Shown here: piece by piece, positions 9,584-17,286 of the stretch
Numbering within the stretch: the first letter of the stretch is position 1
Layout: each line of letters starts with the position of its first letter
Assembly (NCBI GenBank): GCA_903916195.1
Contig: CAIWVP010000196.1
Span: 1 to 37,817 of the forward strand
DNA from: an uncultured Verrucomicrobiota bacterium
GTDB lineage: Bacteria; Verrucomicrobiota; Verrucomicrobiia; Limisphaerales; UBA9464
Length of the DNA stretch: 37,817 nucleotides
Reading direction: 5' to 3'
The notes under the pieces: model-generated
What the model was told of the DNA's origin: nothing
Database searches by the model: none
Seen by the model: only the letters and a program-made list of their open reading frames with translations
Made by a program: the position numbers and the translations under genes

Positions 9584-11008
9584 ATGAAGACCCTCATCGG
9601 ATTGGCCATCGCTCTGTTCTCGACGCTCGTCCCGTCCCGGGCGGCGTCAGGTCCGACCAAGCCTTGGAACTTCATCGTCATCCTGGTCGACGACCTCGGC
9701 TGGACGGATCTCTCGTGCATGGGCAGCACCTTTTATGAGACGCCGAACATCGATCGTCTCGCCGCACAGGGCATGAAGTTCACCCAGGCCTACTCCGCTT
9801 GCACGGTGTGCTCGCCGACGCGCGCGTCGTTGCTCACCGGCCGCTATCCCGCGCGCCTGCACGTCACCGATTGGATCGAGGGACATCGGGACCCGAAGGC
9901 CAAGCTCCGCGTGCCGGACTGGACGATGCACCTGCCGTTGGAAGAGCAGACCCTCGCCGAGGCCTTGAAGCCGGCGGGCTATGCCACGGTGAGCATCGGC
10001 AAGTGGCATCTGGGCGGCCCCGGGTTCTTCCCGGAGCAACAGGGATTCGACCAGAACATCGGCGGCTATGACCGCGGGCAACCGCCGAGCTACGTCGCGC
10101 CGTACAAGATCCCGACGCTGGCCGAAGGGCCGCCGGGAGAATTTCTCACCGACCGGGAATCGGCCGAGGCCGTGAAGTTCATCAGCGCGAACCGGGACCG
10201 TCCGTTCTTCGTCTATCTCCCGCATTACGCCGTCCATCAGCCCATCGCCGGCAAGCCCGAGGTCGTCGAGCGCTATCGCCGCAAGGCCCGGCCCGATGCG
10301 CCCCACCGGGATCCGGCCTACGCGGCGCTCATCGAGAGCGTCGACGACAGCGTCGGCCGCATCACCCGGACGCTCGACGCGCTCGGCATCGCCGACCGCA
10401 CGGTGGTGGTCTTCACGTCGGACAACGGCGGGCTGACGGTCGGGCGGGTCCCGCCGACCTCGAACGTCCCGCTGCGCGTCGGCAAAGGATCCGCCTATGA
10501 AGGCGGCGTGCGCGTGCCCTTCATCGTGCGTTGGCCCGGCCATGCCGCACCGGGCACGACCGAGGTCACGCCGGTGATCTCGCCGGACCTCTTCCCGACG
10601 CTGCTGGAGATCGCCGGGGTCCGTCCGCTCCGGGATCGGGTGATCGACGGCCGCAGTATCGTTCCGTTGTTGGAGCGCCGTCGCGGGTTCACGCGGGACG
10701 CGATCTTCTGGCATTACCCGCACTTCCATCCGGGCGGCGCGACGCCGTACGGCGCGGTCCGGTCGGGCGCTCTGAAGCTCATCGAGTTCTACGAGGACGA
10801 CCACGTCGAGCTCTACGACCTGGGCGCCGATATCGGGGAGAAGAACGACCTGGCCCGCAGCCGGCCGGCCGATGTCCGGCGGCTCCGGAAGCAACTGGCC
10901 GATTGGCGCCGGTCCGTCGGCGCGCAGATGCCGACGCCGAACCCGGCCTATGTCCCGCCACGGTCGGCGCCGCCGGCTCTCGGTGGGTCTCCGGAGGTGA
11001 AGCCATGA
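9584..11008 (+). CDS. Sulfatase (arylsulfatase A family), exported
   Basis: This 474-aa family S1 sulfatase hydrolyses sulfate esters outside the cytoplasm. The formylglycine motif is CSPTR with Cys76, followed by ASLLTGRYP. Metal ligands are Asp36 and Asp37 in the VDDLGW strand and the Asp-Asn pair in TSDNGG. GKWHLGG is the conserved second signature. A signal peptide (LIGLAIALFSTLVPSRA) precedes the domain. Maturation needs a formylglycine-generating enzyme, which is not in this window. The GTG directly before the chosen ATG is an equally good start and would add one residue. The gap to the esterase stop is 13 nt, and the stop overlaps the next sulfatase start as ATGA. The sulfatase subfamily cannot be assigned by eye. 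Confidence 0.93.
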   Translation: MKTLIGLAIALFSTLVPSRAASGPTKPWNFIVILVDDLGWTDLSCMGSTFYETPNIDRLAAQGMKFTQAYSACTVCSPTRASLLTGRYPARLHVTDWIEGHRDPKAKLRVPDWTMHLPLEEQTLAEALKPAGYATVSIGKWHLGGPGFFPEQQGFDQNIGGYDRGQPPSYVAPYKIPTLAEGPPGEFLTDRESAEAVKFISANRDRPFFVYLPHYAVHQPIAGKPEVVERYRRKARPDAPHRDPAYAALIESVDDSVGRITRTLDALGIADRTVVVFTSDNGGLTVGRVPPTSNVPLRVGKGSAYEGGVRVPFIVRWPGHAAPGTTEVTPVISPDLFPTLLEIAGVRPLRDRVIDGRSIVPLLERRRGFTRDAIFWHYPHFHPGGATPYGAVRSGALKLIEFYEDDHVELYDLGADIGEKNDLARSRPADVRRLRKQLADWRRSVGAQMPTPNPAYVPPRSAPPALGGSPEVKP

Positions 11009-12618
11009 CACGTCGTGCGCGGTCCACCTTCATCGCGTGGATGCGGCTCGCGGTGTTCGTGATCGCCACCGCCGCGGTATCCCTCCATGGAGGGGTCGCG
11101 GCGAAGCCCAACATCGTGCTGATCCTCGCGGACGATCTGGGCTACGGCGACGTCCGTTGCCTCAACCCCGACGGGAAGATCGCCACGCCGGAGATCGACC
11201 GCTTGGCCGCGGCCGGGATGGTCTTCACCGACGCGCACTCCAGCTCGGCCGTCTGCACGCCGACGCGGTACGGGCTGATGACGGGCCGGTACAACTGGCG
11301 CTCGCGCCTGAAGAGCGGCGTGCTCGGTGGCATGAGCCCGCCGCTGATCGAGCCCGGTCGCCTGACCTTGCCGCGCTTCCTCCAAAAGCAGGGCTATCAC
11401 ACCGCCTGCATCGGCAAGTGGCATCTCGGCCTTGGGTGGCCGGTCCGCGCCGGCCAGCCGGGATTCGATGACCGCGTCGAAAAGGGCGAAGAGGCGTGGC
11501 GCGCGGATTTCACCCGGCCGATCGCGGGCGGTCCGCTCAGCGTCGGATTCGACCGGTTCTTCGGCATCGCGGCATCGCTCGACATGGTGCCGTACACGTT
11601 CATCGAGGACGATCATGTCGCCGTGGTGCCGACGCTCACGAACGACTTCCCGATGATCATCGCGCGGACGGACGGCGCGACGCGGCGTGGTCCGGCGGCG
11701 GTGGGCTTCGAGGCCGAGGCCGTGCTGCCTGTGCTGACCGCCAAGGCCGTCGCGTACCTCGATGGAAGGGCGGCCGATGCGAAGGCCGGCCGGCCGTTCT
11801 TCCTCTACCTACCGTTGAACGCGCCGCACACGCCGATCGCGCCGACCGACGCGTGGCGCGGCAAGAGCGGTATCAACGCCTACGCGGACTTCGTCATGCA
11901 GACCGATGCGAGCATCGGCGAGGTGCTCGCCGCGCTCGACCGGCTCGGGTTGGCACAGGACACCTGGGTCATCGTCGCGAGCGACAACGGCTGTTCGCCG
12001 GCGGCGCAGTTCTCCGAGCTCCGGGCCAAGGGGCACGAACCGAGCGGCCCGCTCCGCGGGGCCAAGGCCGACATCTTCGAGGGCGGCCACCGCATCCCGC
12101 TGGTCGTCCGTTGGCCGGGCCGCGTCCAGGCCGGCAGCCGGAGCGACCGGTTGGTCTGTCTCAACGATCTCTTCGCCACCTGCGCGGAGATCATCGGGAA
12201 GCCGGTCCCGTCCGATGCCGCCGAGGATAGCATCAGCCTCCTCCCGGTGCTCGAAGGCCGTTCCGGCGCGCCGATGCGCGAGACGCTGGTGCACCATTCG
12301 ATCGACGGATCGTTCGCCGTGCGGCAAGGCGGATGGAAGCTGGAGCTTTGTCCCGATTCAGGCGGATGGAGCCGACCTGCGTCCGGGAGCGCGGCATCGG
12401 CGAAGCTTCCTCCGACCCAGCTCTACGATCTCGTCCGCGATCCGGCCGAGACCGACAACGTCGCCGCGGCGCATCCTGAGATCGTGGCCCGGCTCACGGG
12501 GTTGTTGGAACGCTCTATCGCCGAAGGCCGGAGCACGCCGGGTCCGTCGCGCCCGAACACCGGACCGGTCGGGATCCGGCGGCCCGGCCCGAGGACCGGA
12601 GCCCCGGTGGCGCCTTAG
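11005..12618 (+). CDS. Second sulfatase (arylsulfatase family), exported
   Basis: This 537-aa family S1 sulfatase has the formylglycine motif CTPTR at Cys84, followed by YGLMTGRYNW. Its metal ligands are in ILADDLGYGD and ASDNGC, and it has the GKWHLGLG signature. A signal peptide (LAVFVIATAAVSLHGGVA) leads into the domain. The YGLMTGRYNWR form of the signature and an insert around 150-200 differ from the upstream sulfatase, so the two probably act on different sulfate positions rather than being recent duplicates. The start at 11005 overlaps the upstream stop as ATGA. A longer frame reaches upstream but only as a shadow of the first sulfatase. This is the last gene of the plus-strand operon, and the next gene is convergent, 54 nt away. 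Confidence 0.93.
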   Translation: MTRRARSTFIAWMRLAVFVIATAAVSLHGGVAAKPNIVLILADDLGYGDVRCLNPDGKIATPEIDRLAAAGMVFTDAHSSSAVCTPTRYGLMTGRYNWRSRLKSGVLGGMSPPLIEPGRLTLPRFLQKQGYHTACIGKWHLGLGWPVRAGQPGFDDRVEKGEEAWRADFTRPIAGGPLSVGFDRFFGIAASLDMVPYTFIEDDHVAVVPTLTNDFPMIIARTDGATRRGPAAVGFEAEAVLPVLTAKAVAYLDGRAADAKAGRPFFLYLPLNAPHTPIAPTDAWRGKSGINAYADFVMQTDASIGEVLAALDRLGLAQDTWVIVASDNGCSPAAQFSELRAKGHEPSGPLRGAKADIFEGGHRIPLVVRWPGRVQAGSRSDRLVCLNDLFATCAEIIGKPVPSDAAEDSISLLPVLEGRSGAPMRETLVHHSIDGSFAVRQGGWKLELCPDSGGWSRPASGSAASAKLPPTQLYDLVRDPAETDNVAAAHPEIVARLTGLLERSIAEGRSTPGPSRPNTGPVGIRRPGPRTGAPVAP

Positions 12619-12672
12619 CCGAGCGGTGAGGCTTCCCGTTGTCCGGTGCGATTGTCCGGCCCGGCCGCGCCG

Positions 12673-13617
12673 TCAGTGCGTCAGGACGTGGCGGAGGTAG
12701 AGGTACATCAGCGGTGCGTTGAACAGCAGGCTGTCCAGCAGGTCGAGGATGCCGCCGATGCCGGGGAAGAACTTCCCGGAATCCTTCACGCCGGCCTCGC
12801 GCTTGAAGAGCGATTCGATGAGGTCGCCGATCACCGCGGCGACGCTGAGCACGACACCGAGGATGACGGCGTGGAAGTGGGTGGTCTCCTTGAGGTGGTC
12901 GTGGCACAGGTGCGCGAAGGCCACGCTCACCCCGGTCGAGACCACGATCGCGCCGGCGAATCCTTCCCACGTCTTCCCCGGGCTGATGCGCGGGATCATC
13001 TTGTGCCGTCCGATCAGCGAGCCGACGCAGTAGGCGCCGAGATCGCTGAACTTGGTGACGAGGATGAAGTAGAGCACGTAGTAGCGGCCGTCGACGCCCG
13101 GGAAGAAGTTGATCTTCTGGATGAAGTTCAGCAGCCACGGCACGTACATCAGCCCGAACAAGGTCGTGGAGATGGCCAGGATGCCGGCGGTGTTGTTCTT
13201 CGCGAGGAACTGGCGCACGCAGAGGCCGAGCACGAAGAGGATCAGCACCGAGGACTCGAAGTCGCCCGGCTTGGAAGCCATCCCGGCCTTGCCGATCCCC
13301 GGCAGATAGGCGGTGAGATAGAAGAAGGTCGACGCCATCAGCAAAAGGCCGCCGAGCACGCCCCAGGTCTTGAAGCACACCAGGCCGCGTTTTTCGACGA
13401 GCCCGTAGAACTCGAGCATGCCGGTCCACGCGAGCAGCATCATGAGCGCGAGGAACACGTGGTTCGCGACCAGGATGTTGGTCGAGAAGATGGCCGTGAG
13501 CACGATGGTCCACAGCACCACGGTGCTGCCGAGCCGGCGCACGAAGGTCTGCGCCTTGGTCAGGGCGGGCGGGGCGGGCGTCGGTGCAGCGGTCGGTTCC
13601 GTGCCGGCGGTCGTCAT
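12673..13617 (-). CDS. cdsA: Phosphatidate cytidylyltransferase
   Basis: This 314-aa integral membrane enzyme makes CDP-diacylglycerol from phosphatidate and CTP, the branch point of phospholipid synthesis. Several hydrophobic helices precede the conserved C-terminal region SDLGAYCVGSLIGRHK / SPGKTWEG and the family signature at about residues 269-295 (SLFKREAGVKDSGK, then FPGIGGILDLLDS). The common form of the last block is PGHGGILDRxDS. Here His is Ile and Arg is Leu, while both Asp residues remain. The start at 13617 (MTTAGTEP) gives a Pro/Ala-rich cytoplasmic N-terminus before the first helix. A longer start at 13656 is possible. It lies 63 nt after modB on the same strand, so it may be the last gene of that transcript, although the function is unrelated. 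Confidence 0.93.
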   Translation of the reverse strand: MTTAGTEPTAAPTPAPPALTKAQTFVRRLGSTVVLWTIVLTAIFSTNILVANHVFLALMMLLAWTGMLEFYGLVEKRGLVCFKTWGVLGGLLLMASTFFYLTAYLPGIGKAGMASKPGDFESSVLILFVLGLCVRQFLAKNNTAGILAISTTLFGLMYVPWLLNFIQKINFFPGVDGRYYVLYFILVTKFSDLGAYCVGSLIGRHKMIPRISPGKTWEGFAGAIVVSTGVSVAFAHLCHDHLKETTHFHAVILGVVLSVAAVIGDLIESLFKREAGVKDSGKFFPGIGGILDLLDSLLFNAPLMYLYLRHVLTH

Positions 13618-13680
13618 CGGCGGAGGGTGCCAGACGGCTCCGGCAGGACGAACCAAAACTTGGCCATCGGGTCGACCGGC

Positions 13681-14361
13681 TCAATCTCGGCCCGCCGGGT
13701 TCCCGAGCCGGAGATTCCGCTGCAAGGCGTAGGTCAGGCTCAGCACCAGGAACGACACGACCAGAAGGAACAGCGAGGTGCGGCCGGCCCCGGCGTAGTC
13801 GAGCCCCTGGACCTGGTCGTAGATGGCGATCGAGACCGTGCGTGTCACGCCGGGGATGTTCCCGCCGACCATCAGTACCACGCCGAACTCCCCGAGCGTG
13901 TGCGCGAAGCTCAGGACCATGCCGGCGAGCAATCCTGGCCAGGCCAGCGGGACGACGATGCGCCGGAACGTGTGCCACGGCGAGGCGCCGAGGCTCCGCG
14001 AGGCCTCGACGAGACGAGGGTCCACCGCGCGGAAGGCCGCGGTGAACGGTTGCACGGCGAACGGCAGGCTGTAGAGCGACGACGCGACCAACAGCCCGCC
14101 GAAGGTGAAGGGCAGGCGGCTTCCAGCGAGCGTCTCGTACCACCCGCCGAGCACGCCGTGCGGCCCGAGCGCGACGAGCACATAGTAGCCCAGCACGGTC
14201 GGCGGCAGCACGAGCGGCAGCGCGACGACCGCCTCGACGAAAAGGCGTCCGCGCCAGCGCGTCGTCGCCAGCCACCACGCGAGCGGCAGGCCGGTGACGA
14301 GCAGCATGAGCGCCGTGCAGCCCGAGAGCCGCGCGGTCAGCGCGATGGCCGTCCAATCCAT
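13681..14361 (-). CDS. modB: Molybdate ABC transporter permease
   Basis: This 226-aa membrane protein has five to six predicted transmembrane helices and the permease EAA loop (VEASRSLGASPWHTFRRIVVPLAWPG) that docks the ATPase. The PLVLPPTVLGYYVLVALG segment and the FAHTLGEFGVVLMVGGNIPG block are typical of ModB rather than of sulfate or phosphate permeases. It forms the channel for molybdate (or tungstate) delivered by ModA. The start lies 4 nt after the modA stop. No ModC ATPase gene follows: the next gene is cdsA. Either modC is elsewhere in the genome or another ATPase is shared. Oxyanion specificity is inferred from the family. Confidence 0.95.
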   Translation of the reverse strand: MDWTAIALTARLSGCTALMLLVTGLPLAWWLATTRWRGRLFVEAVVALPLVLPPTVLGYYVLVALGPHGVLGGWYETLAGSRLPFTFGGLLVASSLYSLPFAVQPFTAAFRAVDPRLVEASRSLGASPWHTFRRIVVPLAWPGLLAGMVLSFAHTLGEFGVVLMVGGNIPGVTRTVSIAIYDQVQGLDYAGAGRTSLFLLVVSFLVLSLTYALQRNLRLGNPAGRD

Positions 14362-14365
14362 GCGG

Positions 14366-15232
14366 TCATTTGTCCGGCAGGACGAACCCGTAGCGAGCCA
14401 GAACTGCGCGGCCCTCCTCGCCCGTGAGCACCGCCCGGAGCGCGCGTGCCGCCTCGGCGTTCTTGCCGCCGGTGAGGACCACGCCGCCCTGCTCGAGGCG
14501 CGGATGGGCCTCCGCCGGGATCTCCCAGAGGCGACCGGTGTCCGCCATCTTCGGCGCGACGGCGAGCGACCGCGCGATGACCCCGATATCGGCCGCGCCG
14601 GAGCCGACGAACTGCGCCGCCTGCGCGACGTTCTCGCCGAGCACGAGACGGTCCTTCACCGCGGCATGGATGCCGTAGTGCTCCATCGCCGCCACCGCCG
14701 CCGCGCCGTACGGCGCGTGCGCCGGGTTCGCGATGGCGATCTTCGCCGCCCTCGGGTCGAGCAGCGCACGGATGCCCGCCTTCTCGACCTCGATGCCCGA
14801 CGCCTTCGGCACCCACACGACGAGCCGGCCGATGCCATAGATGAAACGGCTCGCCTCGTCGGCCTTGCCGGTTGTGACGAGCCGCCGCGGAAAGCCCGCG
14901 TCGGCCGAGAGGAACAGGTCGAACGGCGCGCCTTGGGCGATCTGGGCGAAGAGATTGCCGGATGAACCGTAGCTCGCTTTGACGGTGACCTGCGGATGCG
15001 TCTTGCCGAACCCGCCGATGACTTCGTCGAGCGCGAACTTGAGGTCCGCGGCGGCGGCGACGAGAAGATCGCCCGACAGGGCCGTCTCCGCAAAGGAGGG
15101 GAACGCCGAGAACGCGGCCGCTCCTGTCGCCAAGGCGGAGGCAGCGAGCCGGAGGCCGGTGCGACGGGAGACCAGGGCCGGGCTGATGCCGCCACAAAGG
15201 CCCGACAAGTCCGCCCTTCGGTCCGCGCTCAC
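14366..15232 (-). CDS. modA: Molybdate-binding periplasmic protein
   Basis: This 288-aa substrate-binding protein captures molybdate or tungstate. It shows the ModA pattern AAADLKFALDEV, SYGSSGNLFAQI and GAPFDLFLSAD near the N-terminus, and a C-terminal AEAARALRAVLTGEEGRAVLARYGF. The likely start is GTG at 15232, which overlaps the stop of the upstream redoxin gene as GTGA. The leader is long, about 48 residues, and has SRRTGLR at 22-28 before the hydrophobic stretch. That looks like a weak Tat signal, since Gly replaces the usual Phe. A Sec signal from an internal start is the alternative. The frame extends further upstream only as a shadow of the redoxin gene. modB starts 4 nt after its stop. 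Confidence 0.92.
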   Translation of the reverse strand: MSADRRADLSGLCGGISPALVSRRTGLRLAASALATGAAAFSAFPSFAETALSGDLLVAAAADLKFALDEVIGGFGKTHPQVTVKASYGSSGNLFAQIAQGAPFDLFLSADAGFPRRLVTTGKADEASRFIYGIGRLVVWVPKASGIEVEKAGIRALLDPRAAKIAIANPAHAPYGAAAVAAMEHYGIHAAVKDRLVLGENVAQAAQFVGSGAADIGVIARSLAVAPKMADTGRLWEIPAEAHPRLEQGGVVLTGGKNAEAARALRAVLTGEEGRAVLARYGFVLPDK

Positions 15233-16371
15233 TTCATCCCGGGCCACGGCGTGATGGCGTTGAGCGCCGGCACGATCTTGCGGCGCAGCTCCAGGAAATC
15301 GACCTCGCCCGTGTGGCGGTACAGCACCTTGCCGTCGGGCGCGACCAGCAGCGTGTGGGGCAGGGGCCCCTTCCACTCGGGATCGAGCGCCTCGGTGAGC
15401 TTGTCCTCGTCGGTCTCGCCGTAGATGAGGTTCTGGGCGGAAGAATGATGCTTCTTCAGGAACTTGAGCACCATGTCCTTCTCGTCGGGCATCTGCGCGG
15501 CGACGGTGACGAGCTCGAAGTCGCGTTGGCGGAACCGCAGGCGGGTGTCCACGAAGTCGTCGAACTCGGCCACGCACGGACCGCAACGGGTGGACCACAC
15601 GCTGATGAGCCGGAGCTTCCCGGTGCCCTTGTTCTCGCGGAGGGCCTTGAGCGCAGCGGCGTCGGCGGTCGCGAGCGTGACGGGTTCCTTGTGGACCTTC
15701 TCCAGCCAGCGCGCGTTGGCGTCGGTCTTGCCGGCCCATTTGGTCGAGCAGCCGAAGACCTTGGTGTCCTTCAGCCGGGGCTCCTTTCCTTCCAGCAGGT
15801 CGTCCATCGCGTTGCGCAGGTCGCGCGACTTCACGAGGTCGAGACGTTCGGCGTCGTCGATGCGCCCGCGGTACCGGAGCACGCGCTGCCGGTCGAACAG
15901 GAAGACGTGGGGCGTGGCGACCGGTCCGTACTTCAGCGACGCGGACTCGGTGTCGCCGTCGTAGAGATAGGGGAAGTTGTAGCCGCGATCCTTGGCGCGG
16001 GCCTTCATGTCTTCGAGGTCGTCGCCCAGGTCGGTGTAGCCCAGTTCATCGGCGCGGACCGCGGCGGGGCTGTTCGGCGAGATGGCGACCACGGCGACAC
16101 CCTTGGTCCGATAATCGCGGACGAGATCCTTGATGCGCTCTTCGTAGGCCTGCGCGGTCGGGCAATGATTACAGGTGAAGACCACCGCCAGCAGCTTGGC
16201 GTCCTGGTACTCGGCGAGCGTGTGGTTCTTCCCGTCCACGCCGGGCAGGTCGAAATCTGGCGCGGCGGAGCCGAGCGCCAAAGTGGGATGATCCTCCGCG
16301 ATGGCGATGGATGCGGCGAGGATCGCGAGCAACAAGGCGAGGGGTTTCACAGGTCCCGAGGATGGAAGCAC
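15229..16371 (-). CDS. Exported protein with two redoxin (thioredoxin-fold) domains
   Basis: This 380-aa protein has a signal peptide (LALLLAILAASIAIA) and two thioredoxin folds. The first, about residues 30-190, is peroxiredoxin/AhpC-TSA-like with a CNHC pair at 67-70 (VVFTCNHCPTAQ) and the cis-Pro loop ATPHVFLFD. The second, about 240-375, is TlpA/ResA-like with the active site WSTRCGPC (Cys263 and Cys266) and LPHTLLVAPDGKVLYRHTG. Such proteins reduce or form disulfides outside the cytoplasm. In the CNHC form, Asn-His replaces the usual Gly-Pro, as in other PVC redoxins. The start may instead be a GTG seven codons in. The modA start overlaps its stop, so the three genes are translated as a chain. 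A link with molybdoenzyme maturation is inferred. Confidence 0.88.
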   Translation of the reverse strand: MLPSSGPVKPLALLLAILAASIAIAEDHPTLALGSAAPDFDLPGVDGKNHTLAEYQDAKLLAVVFTCNHCPTAQAYEERIKDLVRDYRTKGVAVVAISPNSPAAVRADELGYTDLGDDLEDMKARAKDRGYNFPYLYDGDTESASLKYGPVATPHVFLFDRQRVLRYRGRIDDAERLDLVKSRDLRNAMDDLLEGKEPRLKDTKVFGCSTKWAGKTDANARWLEKVHKEPVTLATADAAALKALRENKGTGKLRLISVWSTRCGPCVAEFDDFVDTRLRFRQRDFELVTVAAQMPDEKDMVLKFLKKHHSSAQNLIYGETDEDKLTEALDPEWKGPLPHTLLVAPDGKVLYRHTGEVDFLELRRKIVPALNAITPWPGMK

Positions 16372-16466
16372 CGCGACGGCGCGGGCAAACCGATTCTTGG
16401 CGAAGACCGGGGTCCGTCCGACTGCGAAGGGTTGCGTCGGAATCGGCGGCGGCGATTCTCCCGTGC

Positions 16467-17270
16467 ATGGAACGGCTTGGGCTCAACCGGAGCGGCTACT
16501 TCGGCGAACGCATCGACATCGATATCACGTTGGAGGCGTGTGCCGCGGCCGCGCGACGCAACGGCTGGAAGGTCGGGTCGTTCCCGGCGGGCGCCCTCGG
16601 CCTGGTGGCCCTGCACCGTCCGGCGCCGGCGGGGAGCGCTTCCGCGCCGCGCGTCTATCTCTCGACGGGGATGCACGGCGACGAACCGGCTGGTCCGGTC
16701 GCCGCCCGCCGCCTGCTGGAAGAGGACCTCTGGCCGGCCGCGGAGATCTGGTTGCTGCCGTGTCTGAACCCGGACGGCATCCGGGCCAACACACGGGAGA
16801 ACGCGGGCGGCATCGACATCAACCGAGATTACCGCCATTTCCGCAGCCAAGAAGCCCGCGGTCACGTCGAGTGGCTCGGGCATCAGCCGCCGTTCGACCT
16901 CACCTTGCTGCTGCACGAGGACTGGGAATCGCACGGGTTCTATTGCTACGAGCTGAACCCTGACCGGAGACCATCGCTGGCGGAGGTGATGATCGAGGAG
17001 GTCCGCCCCGTCTGCCCGATCGACGGCTCGGAGACGATCGACGGGCGTCCGTCGCGGCATCCCGGGATCCTTCGGCCGGAGGAATGGCCGGACTTCGATC
17101 CGGCGGAGCGCGCGGAATGGCCGGAGGCTCTCTGGCTCAGCATGAACCAGACGCGCCTGAACTACACCCTCGAGGCTCCGAGCGATTGGCCGCTCGCCGT
17201 CCGGGTCGAGGCGCTCGTCCGCACCGTGCGCGCTGCGATGGAGCGTTGCTGTGCGGAGGCGGTCCGGTAG
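16467..17270 (+). CDS. M14-family zinc carboxypeptidase/deacylase
   Basis: This 267-aa cytoplasmic protein (no signal peptide) has the metal and catalytic residues of the M14 family. The zinc ligands are His70 and Glu73 in MHGDEP and His150 in LLHEDW. Substrate-binding NRD is at 119-121, and the probable catalytic Glu236 is in YTLEAP. Its short length and GMHGDEPAGPVAARRLLEE segment resemble the succinylglutamate desuccinylase/aspartoacylase-like and murein-peptide amidase branches rather than digestive carboxypeptidases. The substrate is not clear. It could be a murein peptide or an acylated amino acid. The ATG at 16467 is chosen because upstream codons overlap the divergent promoter region. 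hemW starts 16 nt after its stop. Confidence 0.83.
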   Translation: MERLGLNRSGYFGERIDIDITLEACAAAARRNGWKVGSFPAGALGLVALHRPAPAGSASAPRVYLSTGMHGDEPAGPVAARRLLEEDLWPAAEIWLLPCLNPDGIRANTRENAGGIDINRDYRHFRSQEARGHVEWLGHQPPFDLTLLLHEDWESHGFYCYELNPDRRPSLAEVMIEEVRPVCPIDGSETIDGRPSRHPGILRPEEWPDFDPAERAEWPEALWLSMNQTRLNYTLEAPSDWPLAVRVEALVRTVRAAMERCCAEAVR

Positions 17271-17286
17271 GCTGCGCGGCCTGCGT

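Noticed and set aside
12646-14427. 593-aa plus-strand frame across cdsA and modB
   Set aside because: It is charged and repetitive in composition, opposite two clearly identified membrane-protein genes.
14366-15739. 457-residue extended version of ModA
   Set aside because: The first 169 residues are an out-of-frame reading of the redoxin gene. The GTG at 15232 gives a signal peptide and a start/stop overlap.
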